This document shows, piece by piece, positions 42,601 to 56,139 of a stretch of 64,000 nt of DNA (position 1 is its first letter; each line of letters begins with the position of its first letter). Under the pieces are notes generated by a model that was not told the DNA's origin, searched no databases, and worked only from the letters and a program-made list of their open reading frames with translations. The stretch comes from Merluccius polli (Eukaryota; Chordata; Actinopteri; Gadiformes; Merlucciidae), in NCBI GenBank assembly GCA_030340625.1, contig JAOPHQ010005706.1:87001-151000 (forward strand), written 5' to 3'. The position numbers and the translations under genes are program-made.

Positions 42601-44640
42601 AAATTGGGCTTCATCAAACACACCCATTTCAACCAGACAGGTGAGGCAAAGGAAACAGAAATTCAGCAGAGAACTGTCCATGAGAAAGCTGCACTGTCCA
42701 TGTTCCTGAATCTGACCCACAAATTATAACTAACATTTAGAATCAGGCTTTTTTTGTAAATATTCTGCCTACTAACAAATCAGTGGGACACATGTGCCTG
42801 TCGGGGCGCACAGATTTTTTTAATCCTTGGTGGCACTGAGGAGAGGGCCACTCGCAAGTCCTGCTCAACAGAGAGCCGTGACCTGGTCTTGTTCTTCATG
42901 TAAACAAGAGTGGAGAACGCCAACTCACTAGTGATGGGTCGTTCGCGAACGAACTAGTTCGAACGAACGACTCTTTAAAGTGAACGAACTGACCTCGTTC
43001 GCCACCGTCGTTCGCGTCGTTCGCCTCGTTCGTCTCGTTCGCTGAGTCTCCCTGACGCGCTGATTCGCGGCGCCACTGATTCGCGAGTCGTTCGCTGACT
43101 GATTGACTCGAGGACTGAGACGTCACTCACGACTCGTCATCACTCACGAGAGCCAGCCAATGTATGTTGTTTGTCTGTCTGTGAGTCTAGGACGCTTTCG
43201 AATGGTTGACACATTAACAATACCACTTTCACATTTGAATGTCGCCTTTTACATTTACATATCAGTGAAATGGTAAATGCATGCTGTCTTTGTATTTTCT
43301 GTGTCACGCCAGATTAATAAAATATTTGAATGTCTCGTCAATCTGTCTCGTTGCACGCGACCCGGCCGGGACCCCCACCTTGGTGGATCTTGGTCTTGAG
43401 TGGGGGTGGCCAATGGCCATCTTCACAATAGTAAATACAATATGCCCAGAATAAACACAACTGTACATCATTAACTTTAAAACTCATCATTGCTAAATCA
43501 AGTCTATTATCTTGCTGATATACATCCAATAATCTACTACGCCCCCCCCCCCCCACACACACACACACACACACATCCCGCTGCGTTTGGTTTGTCTAAC
43601 TTTACCTTGAATTGGGGGAACGGGGCATTTTGATCCTGACATGTCATTATGCATACATTAAATAAATCAGCGGGAACATGTTCATGGAGCCCTGTTCCAA
43701 AGCCTCGCGCCACAGGGTCAGTTTGCCCATAAACCCCCTAATCTTGTCTGTGGATGATAAAATGTTTTCATTCCTGCCCTGAAGCTTGGCGTTTAACTCG
43801 TTGAGATGCCCAAATATGTCTGCAAGGTAAGCCAGCCTGGCGCACCACCTCTCATCCGCGAGCCTGTCCTTATGTGGGACAGCGTGTTCATGTGACTTGA
43901 CCTCACGTGGTTGGTGGTTTGCTCCGCACGAGAAAGCGCTCCATTTTCCCTCTTGTTTATGTTTTAATGTTGTGTTGACCTGCGCGAACAGCGAAATGTG
44001 GGATCCTCTTTGAGGATTTTTAAAATAGTTTTTAGATAAAGAGTTTGCCTCTGTATTATGGAATGAGTGCATTCAAAGTAGTATATAGTAAATTAAAATA
44101 ATTATTTTTGTCTAGTTGTATACTATATTGCAGTAGGCTATGGTTGTCACAAAATCCCACGGCACACTTGGACTTGCCTCACGGCACACCAGTGTGCCGC
44201 GGCACACAGTTTGGGAACCACTGGCTTACACCCCTGCCCGGGCGTTGCGCTCATCACAACAGCACCGACTGGCCTCGCCCTCCTTAAACACAAGGCGATC
44301 TCAGTCGAGATCATTCGCATCTGCAGTTCCCCAATGGTGGAACAAGCTACCAGTTGCTACAAGAGCAGGGGCGTCCCTCTCTGTCTTCAAGAAGCTCTTA
44401 AAAACCCTTCTCTTCCGAGAGCACCTGAAACCATGTTGAATAATGAAGCCATGATGTTCACTCTGTTCACTGTTATCGAAGCTATGTTGATCACTCTTAT
44501 GCTATTGAAGTTGAATCGCCTTTGTCTTTAATGTTCTATAGTAACCATGTCAAATCTTATGTTACTGAAACTTGATTGTCTTCCTCAATTGTAAGTCGCT
44601 TTGGATAAAAGCGTCTGCTAAATGTAATGTAATGTAATCT
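39631..44640 (+). pseudogene. L2-type LINE, frameshifted and split
   Basis: An endonuclease domain (FSVGLWNCQSAVNKADFIS, ALTETWL, VVVIYRPPGQ, LLVLGDMNIHL, SDHFF) runs from about 39820 to 40420. The reverse transcriptase follows at about 41150-42350: FKQARVMPLLKKPSL, NYRPVSLLPFLSKTIE, LDLSAAFDTVNHSIL, GVPQGSVLGPLLF and YADDTQLYLSF. Frameshifts near 40000, 40510, 41080 and 41460 break the frame. The C-terminal part (VPQWWNKLPVATRAGASLSV) resumes at 44232 after a hAT insertion. The 3' end is TAAGTCGCTTTGGATAAAAG followed by TAATG repeats, typical of fish L2. The 5' end is truncated inside the tRNA array. Confidence 0.9.
42370..44223 (-). mobile_element. hAT transposon inserted in the LINE
   Basis: Terminal inverted repeats start CAGTGGTTCCCAAAC. 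A perfect 8-bp target duplication, GCTTACAC, sits at 42362-42369 and 44224-44231. On the minus strand, 44072-43647 encodes a ZBED-type hAT transposase fragment (WCARLAYLADIFGHLNELNA, LQGRNENILSS, MGKLTLWREALEQGSMNMFP). The BED finger and most of the catalytic core are missing. A second repeat rich in CGTTCG (about 42930-43100) appears nested inside. A (C)n(AC)n tract lies at 43542-43575. Confidence 0.88.
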
Positions 44641-45480
44641 ACACTTTTCCACTTGACTATATAAATCTCACCAGTCTACATCAACTCAAACTATGCAAAT
44701 AATGCAAACAACATTCAGCAGCCAAGTGGATTTCAATCATCTAGGCCTTATGCATGACATTTCTGTAAATGAAACTTAAGGCCAGTGAACACCAGGGGTG
44801 CATTTGTTGCTGCCGCAAATTTGACTTTTATAGAGGATGACTTATATACTGAATGTTAACGTTGCACAGTTGCTACACTTCTGGAAAAAACAATAGGCCT
44901 ATACTTTAATCTTGACGACAGCAATTGATTCAGTCGGATTCCCAATACCAACGTCCATACGGTGATATGTGCTTGTGTCTGGACAGCGGTCGCCAATATC
45001 CCCAGGTTGAATTTGCCCGGAATTGTCATTTAAGGGCTTCACTGCTTGGCTCCCGGCTGAGTTATTATGTCTGCTTGTAAAGGCTGCATCTCTCGGTTTC
45101 ATTAAAATAAAGAATGACGTCGCTATCATTTTCCGTTCCGGAGATACACGAAAGAGTCCAGCAATACCCCCACTTAAACATGTAACACACGTTAACCTGT
45201 ATTATGTATTATTTTTGATTTATTATTTATTATTATTTATTATGGATTTATTAAATTATTCTAATTATTTTATTTTTAGATTGTAAGTCTATTGTCTGAT
45301 TCACACTCCGGAGCAGAAGGTGGCGGTACATGCGCCAACGCCATCCGCCATACATCAGGAAGGTTTTCAGCCACATTAAATATACGTAATTAATTAAATG
45401 TTTTATCGTATACATAGAAAAGTATATTATATAACATTATAATTTTAAAAAATGACGCCCACTCTTGTTTCGTTCCGTCC
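44641..45480. other. Intergenic stretch before lamtor4
   Basis: A 76-codon minus-strand frame (45129-44899, ending ESIAVVKIKV) contains IGDRCPDTSTYHRMDVGIG. I do not recognise it and found no splice or promoter support. The remainder is AT-rich. Confidence 0.35.
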
Positions 45481-45495
45481 CCCCCGGCTGTCTAG

Positions 45496-45531
45496 TGACG
45501 TCACGCGACCAGCCTGCTGACAGTCACGTGA
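45496..45531. promoter_or_regulatory. CRE and CLEAR-like sites of lamtor4
   Basis: A perfect TGACGTCA (45496-45503) and TCACGTGA (45524-45531) lie 50-85 bp before the ATG of lamtor4. They fit CREB/ATF and TFEB binding. Confidence 0.55.
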
Positions 45532-45580
45532 GCGAAGGGGCGAGGAAGTGTCCAACTTCCCAAATCACAACTAACTAGCA

Positions 45581-47092
45581 ATGGTGAGTTTTGTTGCGTT
45601 ATATCAACAATACGATTACGGCAACTTCATTAATTTCGGGGGGTGGCGGCACCATCTTTCCACGCGTGCCTCGGGTTTTCGACACGAATAAGAAGTAGGT
45701 TGTGTGATAGCTAGTTAGCGTGTTAGCTGGCTGCGTTAGCATCGTTTACAAGTCTGTGTGTGTTTGTGTGTGTGTTGTTTTTTCAGACGACAGCCGCACT
45801 GACTCAGGGTCTGGATCGCATCCCCGACCAGCTGGGTTACCTGGTGATCAGTGAAGATGGCGTCTTAGCGGTGAGTCGCCACTTTGCTATGTTGTTTACC
45901 AGCATTTGGCTGGTGCTCATTTTGTGCCCTGCCCACAAAACAATTGTCCCACCATCACCACACATGCATGTCGTGTCTATTTCTGTACGAGACTGACTCG
46001 TTTTGTTTTTTTAATGTTGACACCTTTTTATTCATCTCTCTGCATTACATCCACATGCATCCCTTCTCATGGCTGAGTTGGTGTGGAGCTGTGAAAACAC
46101 ATTGATCTGACGTGACACATAGCAGGGCATTAGTGGTCTACATGCCAACCCCCTCCCTCCCAGCCAACCATCCAACCCTGAGTGACAGACATCCTGTAAC
46201 AACCAGCTAACTCATCCTAGTAGCTGACCACATCAATGAAATCACGCGTTACCATAGGCAACCTGATAGTCCTTTAAGTGTGTATTTGATATTTATCATT
46301 ACGTGGGTTTGCCGAACGCTGAAATCAAGATTCGAGAAGGTTTCCCCAGCCAGCTCACCAATATAGCCGCCAGGTGAATAAGCTCGTATAGGATGCTGTG
46401 GTATCACGCTTATGTCTAGTGTAACTATGGACATTTTGGCAAATGTTTTAGTAGTCATCGATATCGGTTGGGTGTCTCCTTACCCAGTCTGCAGGGGAGT
46501 TGGAAAACGATGAGCACACGGCTGGAGTCATCATGCAAATGGTCCGGACAGCATGCCGCTTCCGGTTGCAGGGCGCTGCTGAACCACCCTTCAAACGCAT
46601 TTCAGGTGGGACTGGGACAATATAAATGGGCTATAAAGTGGTTGAGGTCATGCATCCACATGGGGGAGGAGGAGGCATGCAAGGCTTAAGGCTTCCATAG
46701 TCTTGTTTTGTATGGTCCAGTTAGTTGATAGAAGTTATTTACATACTGCTGCATATCATAAAGGGAATACAAATGACAGCAAAACATACAATATGACTGT
46801 TTCAGAGTGATGGTTAACCTCTTTACAACACTCTTAGCTGCTTGGCTAGTTAACCTGCCAAAAATGTGTGTTTCTTGTGTTATACAAACATGCTTGTTTT
46901 GTAGTGCGTCATGGATGTTCACAGTAGGAGCAACAATATACATTGCTGACACTTTGGGGTCGGTATAAACTAACCATATGTTTTGCCTCCACAGTCATGC
47001 TAGAAGACTTTGTTTACACAGTGACGGTATCGGGTCAGAAAGTGTTTGTGGTGAAGCGGCAGAACAACCAGCATGCACCTGTGACCGTTTAG
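45581..47092 (+). CDS. lamtor4: Ragulator complex subunit LAMTOR4
   Basis: Four exons: 45581-45583 (only the ATG), 45787-45870, 46488-46605 and 46995-47092; 303 nt, 100 residues, the usual length. The protein reads TTAALTQGLDRIPDQLGYLV, then GELENDEHTAG, FRLQGAAEPPFKRIS and VTVSGQKVFVVKRQNNQHAP. LAMTOR4 is a roadblock-fold subunit of Ragulator, which anchors Rag GTPases on the lysosome for mTORC1 activation. Intron phases are 0, 0 and 1, and all introns are GT-AG. The first coding exon holding only the start codon is unusual but matches the strong donor ATG|GTGAGT. An (AC)n tract starts 60 bp after the stop. Confidence 0.95.
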
Positions 47093-47154
47093 TACCATCT
47101 AGTTTTCAACGGGGGGAGGGGGAGAGGAAATTCAGAGGAACCTGCCGGGGGATA

Positions 47155-47307
<153 letters not shown>

Positions 47308-47419
47308 TTTGTTTTTGTCTTTTAAAACGTATATGCTGAGGACATTCTGATCAACTGTTGTTTCATAGTTATCTGTTCAACCTGTGTAAATAAAAAAATG
47401 TAGTTAGTAAGAATAAAGA

Positions 47420-48350
47420 TTAGAAGATGTATTCTAAACATGCACATCATTTGATTTTAATCATTAAACTTTGTGTGACATGAAATAGTTTGACATTTTT
47501 GGGTTTGCCATGTGTAAATCAAGTATCCTTCAATTTTAATATGTAGTGCAATTATCAAATTGTTACAATCAAACCAATAGAACAGTTGATTATTTCATCT
47601 GTGAGACCGGCATGGAAAGAACCATTTCTATATTAGGAAACATCATTGCTATTATTCCATCTATTAGTGTATCACGAATTAAATCATACAATAATTGAGA
47701 AGAGAAAAAAAGACAATTTTATTGCATCATAATGGCCTTGGAAAATACTTGCACTTTTCACATTGTTAAGGAATGGAACTGGTCTTCAGTTTCAGCTCTG
47801 TGAAATGGGTCACTCCACCAGGGGAGGGGTGTGGCCTTTGACCCCTTCAGCCAACTCCCTCCCCTGGAGAAAGTTGGGCTAAAGTGTCTGTTCACCCTAA
47901 CCCTCTCAAAATCCCACCATACACATCCAAAAGCCATTCCACACACAATCAATATAAGCACAACCGCCACACAAGACTTTGTTTTTATACATAATTTCCA
48001 TAAAACATGCTAATTAAAAGTTGGGAGGCATGAAGACAAAAAAAAAAAAAACATCCTAAGAAACAACAAGGACAACACAATAAAACGGGAAAACTGAATT
48101 GAAAGAAGGCATCAGAACAGAAACTTGAGTGCAAAGTCCATGACTGCATGTCCTACCGTACAAACACACTTATAATTTAAAAAAGAAACAAACTTCAACA
48201 AAAGACAAACAAAAAGGTGTTTTTCTCCCGATGGAATGCTGCCTCTCTACATTCTCCTCCTACTTGTTGCTTTGCGCTCCCCTTCCTTCCCCCTGCATAT
48301 GTTCATGTCACTCGTTCATGTCCGCTCCTGTGTACCTCCCGCCACCCTTC
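47420..48350. other. Intergenic and arf5 3' UTR
   Basis: No gene is supported. The span between the convergent lamtor4 and arf5 ends should contain the arf5 3' UTR on the minus strand. Confidence 0.5.
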
Positions 48351-48354
48351 CTCT

Positions 48355-50464
<2,110 letters not shown>

Positions 50465-50679
50465 GTCGCCCACGGTCCGGTACGGGAGAGAGAGTAAACC
50501 TTTAAAAACAAACAAAAAACACCTAACAGCTGCCCAATGAAGTGGGGATCAAAGTAAAAAGACTTGGATGTGTGTGTGATGTGTGTGTGTGGTGGGGGGG
50601 GGAAACGGGACAGAAGTGGGTGCAGCTTTCCCTTCGCAGTCTCCTCCCTGGTGCCACGTACCGTCCAACGCGGAACAAA

Positions 50680-50687
50680 TGACGTCA
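50680..50687. promoter_or_regulatory. CRE in the arf5 promoter
   Basis: A perfect TGACGTCA about 220 bp before the arf5 ATG, in the roughly 1.3-kb region between the divergent arf5 and gcc1 starts. Confidence 0.5.
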
Positions 50688-51791
50688 CGGCTCCTTTTCG
50701 TCCCAACTTTATTGAAATTATATTTTGGGACACTGTAATACACGTGGCAAAAAAAGTAGCGCGCCGTGCGGTTTTTAACGCCGATAAACACTGTTAGCCT
50801 TTGCGGCCAAATACATTATACATTATATTATTATTTCGCTCTGAAGCAAAGTTGAAATGAGTGTCACCGGAACACAACTGGCAAAATGTCGTTTTGTTGG
50901 GCCGGTTTAGCGGTGCACTTACTGCAATTTAAATAAATAGATTAAATCAATTAAAAATAACCGGTAAACAAAACAAAAAAAACATACATGTTTGGGGCTT
51001 GACTGCCAACGTGACACGTTTTACAGTCTGTGCTGTGCGGTAGAATTTTGTTTATTGATTTGTTTCAATAAAAGTTTTTTTTTTTTCCCTGCGCATGCGC
51101 TAAAACTTCCCCCGGCTAACGTTAGCTTAGCGTCACGGTGTAGTGGAGTTATCCTTCCCTCAGCTTCCGGCTTTTTTTCCCTCTCACAAGACAAACCCTC
51201 CTGATGGTTGAGCATTAACTGAAGCTGGACTTGAGAGGGTGGGGGGGAGTTTATTTTACTGCTGGAAAGTACGCTCTTGCATATCAAACCACTGGTAAGG
51301 ACCATTTTTATATTTACAAGATCAGAACGAGCTCATGTAATATGGTACAAAAAAAGATACATACGCCAAGTTAACGTCACGCCATAAGTACTCGCTACGC
51401 CGTCGTCCAGCCACGTCTTCACGTCAGGGTCCGGTATAAACTGGGCTAATACACAACAACAAAGTCCGCTATTGGCGACCCTGTTCGTTACCAAATAGTA
51501 TTTTCCATTTATTTTTTCAAAGTCAACATTCATAAGAATAACGTACCACGACTATGTCCTCAATGTGGATAGACATAAAAGGTCTGCTTTTTATCAGCTG
51601 TTATTTGGTGCAACAAGCTTCCGTACCCTCCCCCCCCTCAATGGTTTTAGCTGACTCCATCTATGGCCGTCCGCTAACCCTGTGTTAAATCAACGTACAC
51701 AATTTGTTCCCATTCTCAGGTGGATGACGTCGACAAGCATGGGTCTGAGTTGAGCTTCGATGTAGGGTCGGGTTCAAATCTCCACCAAGTC

Positions 51792-54700
51792 ATGGAAAAG
51801 TTCGGGATGAGCTTCGGGGGTGGCCCCAGCAAGAAAGACATGCAGGACACCATCGAGTCCCAGAAGAAGCAGCTGGTCCAGTACCAAACCCGCTTCAAGG
51901 ATGTGGTCAGGGCCTACAAGAGCTTGCTGAAGGAGAAGGAGGCCCTGGAGGCCAGCCTGAAGGTGCTCACCGTGTCCCAGGAGGTCGACCTCGGCCAGCA
52001 CTGCGATGGCGGCGGCGGCTCCCCTACGGGCCCCGCCTCCATAACCTCCGACCTCCCGGACGACCGCTGCTCCATGCACAGTGAGGACAGCCTCGACACG
52101 GCGGCCAGCATCACCAGCGAGGGCGCCAGAGGGGAGCAGGCGGACGACGAGCACATGGCGCCCCCCGGCGAGACCGAAGCGTCCGGCGCCGCGGGCCTGT
52201 CGCCGGGTCACAGGGCCGAGCCGGAGGCCAGCGGCTCGGAGAGCGGCATAAGCTCCAGCAGCGGCAAAGGCCAAGATCAGCTGCCGCAGCAGCGAACGCC
52301 GCCGCCGCCGGCAGCGCCTGTTAACAACCCCCACACAGAGGCCGACCGGAGGGTGCTCCAGCTGAGGACGCAGCTGAGCACCCTGACCAGCTCCCTGACC
52401 ACGGTGACGCAGGAGAAGTCCCGGATGGAGGCCAGCTTCCAGGCGGACAAGCGCAACATAAAGCAGGAACTGGAGGAGCTCCAGGCCCGCCTCGAGGAGG
52501 AGCGGCGGCAGCACGAAGCCCAGGCCAAGGCCATGCAGGTGCAGCTGGCCGAGAGCAAGGCCCGGGTCATCACCCAGCAGCACGACAGGGCCCAGGAGCA
52601 GGGCAACCACGCGCTCATGCTGCGCGAGCTGCAGACGCTCCTGCAGGAGGAGCGAGACCTGAGGCAGGACGCCGAGATCAAGCTGGAGGACGCCCGCGCC
52701 GCGCTCCTGGAGAGCGCGCAGGCCGCCGACCGCAGCGCTGGGTACGAGGCGCTGCTGAGGGAGAGCAGCGAGCAGCGGGAGGAGATGAGGCGCAGCCTGC
52801 AGGTGGCGGAGGCGGAGGGGAGGAAGCCAGACCCCCGGGTGGAGGAGCTGCAGCAGGAGGTGGCCGAGCTCAAGCGTCACTACCAGCAGCAGTTGCAGCA
52901 CGAGATCAAAAAGGTACGCTGGTAGTACTAGTCTGTAAACTACCTAATCACACTTGAACCTTGCCTACAAATATGTCATTGAAGAAGGCCAATTGAATTG
53001 AAGCCTGTTGCCATGCAGATGTCAAACTCCATAATAAGGAACTACTTAAATGTTCTAAAGGTAAGTTTTTAAATAGTAAGGCCAAATGGACATCAATGCA
53101 TGATGCCGTTGGATAAGACCTTTTCTCCACGTCCCATTATGGATTGAATAGGTTTATAAAAAGCATGAATAGATTTCTAACCACCAGAAAGGAGACGGTG
53201 CACTATAAAGCGATCTTAAGCGTCCTCCATTATCCCGATTCCACATTTGTTGTTCAAATATCACGACAGATACATTTAAGATAAGTTAAGAAGAAGATGT
53301 ACTTTGTTAATGCCAGACAGAAAATGTACATTCAGCAAGAAAAGTAGTATAAAAAGATTGCGCGATATGGGTAACTCGGACCCATCGCACGTTCTTGTGT
53401 GCTGATCTAACAAAGTATTCCCATTTTCATGAAATCAATCTGTGCAGTCATCCCAGGCCGAGGAGCGATCCCGCCAACAAGCCCAGGGGGAGGAGGGCCG
53501 GGTGGCCAGCCTGGAGGAGCGTGTGTCGGAGCTGTCGGAGCTGCTGGGGTCCTGCGAGAAGGCCAAGCAGAAAGACCAGCAGACCATCCACAGGCTGCGC
53601 GAGCGGCTCCTGCAGCTGGACATGGAGAATAAGACCCTGGCCATCGCTGCGTCCACCCGGGTCTCTGACGGCGACCTGAGCATGGAGGAGGCCAACCTGG
53701 ATGTCGGCGCACTGAAGGACAAGCTGGAGCGGGTGAAGAAGCTGCTGCTGTTGGCCTCACGGCGGAGCCCCGAGCAGACGGCGGAGATCCAGAGGCTGTC
53801 GGAACCGGAGGCCCCCCCGCAGCGGGCCGGTGACCCCGGGGGCCCGGACGCCACAGAGCAGCAGGAGCTGCGGCAGCTCCGCGAGGAGTTTGAGCGCTAC
53901 AAGCTGCGCGCGCAGGTGGTGCTGAAGAACAAGAACACCAAGGACGGCTGCCAGGCCAAGGAGCTGGAGGAGGCGCGCGACCAGCTGGCTGAGCTGAAGG
54001 AGAAGTACATTAACCTGCGCATCCACAAGGACGAGGCCGACGCCCAGCACCGGCGGGACCTGGAGGAGTGTGAGCAGCGTCTGGCAGCGCTGCAGCACGG
54101 ACACCGGCAGGAGCTGGAGCGCGCCGAGGCCGGGCACCGTGAGGGCCTGCTCCGGCTGGAGGCGGAGCTGCACAAGCAGAGGGAACGTGTCACCGCCCTG
54201 CTGGACGAGAAGGACCGAGAGCTGGAGAAGCTCCGCTCGGCCGCCCTGAGCCACAGCGGGCAGCTGAGCTACAATGACGCCGACGCCACCGGGACCCGAG
54301 ACCTCAGAGCGGCGTTGGGGGAAGGGAGCGGGGGTGGCGGTGCCAATGGCGACGAGGAAGCCACCGGCCAGGACTCGGCGCAGGAGGAAAGCGAGATCAT
54401 CGCACAGGCACTGCGGCTGGCGGGCTCCAATGAGCCCGCGCTGCTGCTGTTGTACGCCGAGCAGCTCGCCCGCAGGGAGGTGGAGGCAGGCACGCTGCGG
54501 CGGCAGAAGCGGCAGCTGGAAGACGACCTCCACCAGCTGCAGAGCAGGCTCGTCGGCAACGGGGAGCGCCACGAGGAGGAGGTGGCAGAGCTGCGGCTGC
54601 AGCTGGACAAGCTGCTGCGGGACCAGGGCAGAGAGGGCGCCAACCTGGAGTACCTGAAAAACGTCATCTACAAGTTCCTCACATTGCAGGACGGCAGCGG

Positions 54701-54812
54701 GCGCCAGCAAACCCTGGGCGCTATCCTGACCATCCTACACTTCAGTCCACAGGAGAAGAAGGCGGTGTTCAAACTGCAAGCACAGACGTGGTGGCCGGCG
54801 GGGAATAGGTAA
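51792..54812 (+). CDS. gcc1: GRIP and coiled-coil domain-containing protein 1
   Basis: Two coding exons: 51792-52913 and 53448-54812, joined in phase 0; 828 residues (human about 775). I chose the ATG at 51792 because the protein then starts MEKFGMSFGGGPSKKD like its mammalian relatives. The open frame reaches back to the AG at 51719 (acceptor CATTCTCAG) without another ATG, so 51720-51791 is 5' UTR of this exon. The body is coiled coil with conserved blocks QYQTRFKDVVRAYKSLLKEK, ITQQHDRAQEQGNHALMLRE and EFERYKLRAQVVLK. The GRIP domain at the end (REGANLEYLKNVIYKFLTL to LTILHFSPQEKK) binds Arl1 and targets the trans-Golgi. It is Ser/Gly-rich around residues 100-200. GC content is much higher than the flanks. 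Confidence 0.95.
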
Positions 54813-56139
54813 TTACTGACATGGCTGGGCCACTCCTTTTGACAACAGTTCTAACGGAGTTTTAATCACTTGAAGTGTTAATTATGGCAGTGCGGTTTAT
54901 TTGAGGTCTGGGTGCTTGGGCAATATACAATATCTTTGGCATTTCTCTCATTGACATTTGCCCATTTCCAGGGTTAACTGTACCTAACAGTAGTTGTTTT
55001 TTTGGAATAGACTGGTGGTTGCATCTAATTTATTATGAGTAATGGGGAATTACTTGTGTACTTACATTTTTCATTCCAAACAATACCCCTCTCGGGATAC
55101 AATGTAGAGTGTTGACATTGATATGAAGTTGCATGTAACAAACATCTAGGTGCTCCAATGTTTGTGTGTGTGACGTGTGTATGTATATGTGTATATATAA
55201 TATACATACACACTCAGAATTGACACTGTGGATAATCTCCTGAGCAACTTTTTGGAAGAAGACCTTTGTGAATAATGCCACTCCCCTCATATGTATATTT
55301 TTGATTCCCTTGAAGAATTAAACTATTTTTCCTGTGTGAAAGTCAGACTGTTTCCTGGTAAAAATGTTTAAATGGACAATTTGTACTCGAATATAGCAGT
55401 TCAAATGCATATCTGTAACACAAGCAAAGTATTCAGATTTTTAAAAACATTTTACTATGAATGTTAACGTCTTAATTATGAAAATATTACAATAGCGGAA
55501 TGCATTGAACATAAATTCAGTAAATAAACAAAGTTTACAGTTGAACATTAGGAATAACTTCTACTGGCAAATAAAAGGCAAAGATTGCCTGTTTTTACAT
55601 TCATAGTGTAAGTCAAGACTATTGAGCAGAGAATAAGTAAAGGTTTAGAGCTGCTGGTATAGAGTCATTGACTGCCAGATAGTTGTAAAAAGTTTTGAAA
55701 ATACACAACTCCTGACTTGTATTTAAATAAAAAGTGCAGTCTCCCAACATACAACTCTGAAATCAAAAGGTGCGAGGTAACTGAAACAAAGATTAAAAAG
55801 TGTTTCCACAAAGTATAAATTAAAGTAGAAGGGGCGGGGGGGGATTTTGACCAAGCAGAGAGATTTTGACCATCTCTGTTTTTGCAACGCACTTGACGGC
55901 ACACATCTAAACCAGCAAAACGTATCAGAGCTTCAAAAGATGAGCAACGCAAACTATATGGAAGCAAAGTTGCCCCCCGCCCGCACACACCCACAATATT
56001 TGTGTAGTACCGACTTTGAATATTACTTTGAAAAATACTGGCTTCCCTCAAATCTAGATAATACATGGTGCCGCATCACATTGTGGCTGGTAGAGCTGCT
56101 GTGGGCTAAATGGCAACAGATGAGGTGGTGGTGGTGTCG
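54813..56139. other. gcc1 and dennd6b convergent 3' region
   Basis: Holds the 3' UTRs of both genes; no other gene is supported. A (TG/TA) run lies at 55160-55210. Confidence 0.6.

Noticed and set aside
51333..51533. 66-residue minus-strand frame upstream of gcc1
   Set aside because: No recognised motif and it sits in the 5' non-coding region; no supporting signals.
51774..52901. 375-residue minus-strand frame opposite gcc1, and a 317-residue one at 53757-54710
   Set aside because: Leu/Arg-rich antisense shadows of a GC-rich coiled-coil gene; no splice or start context.
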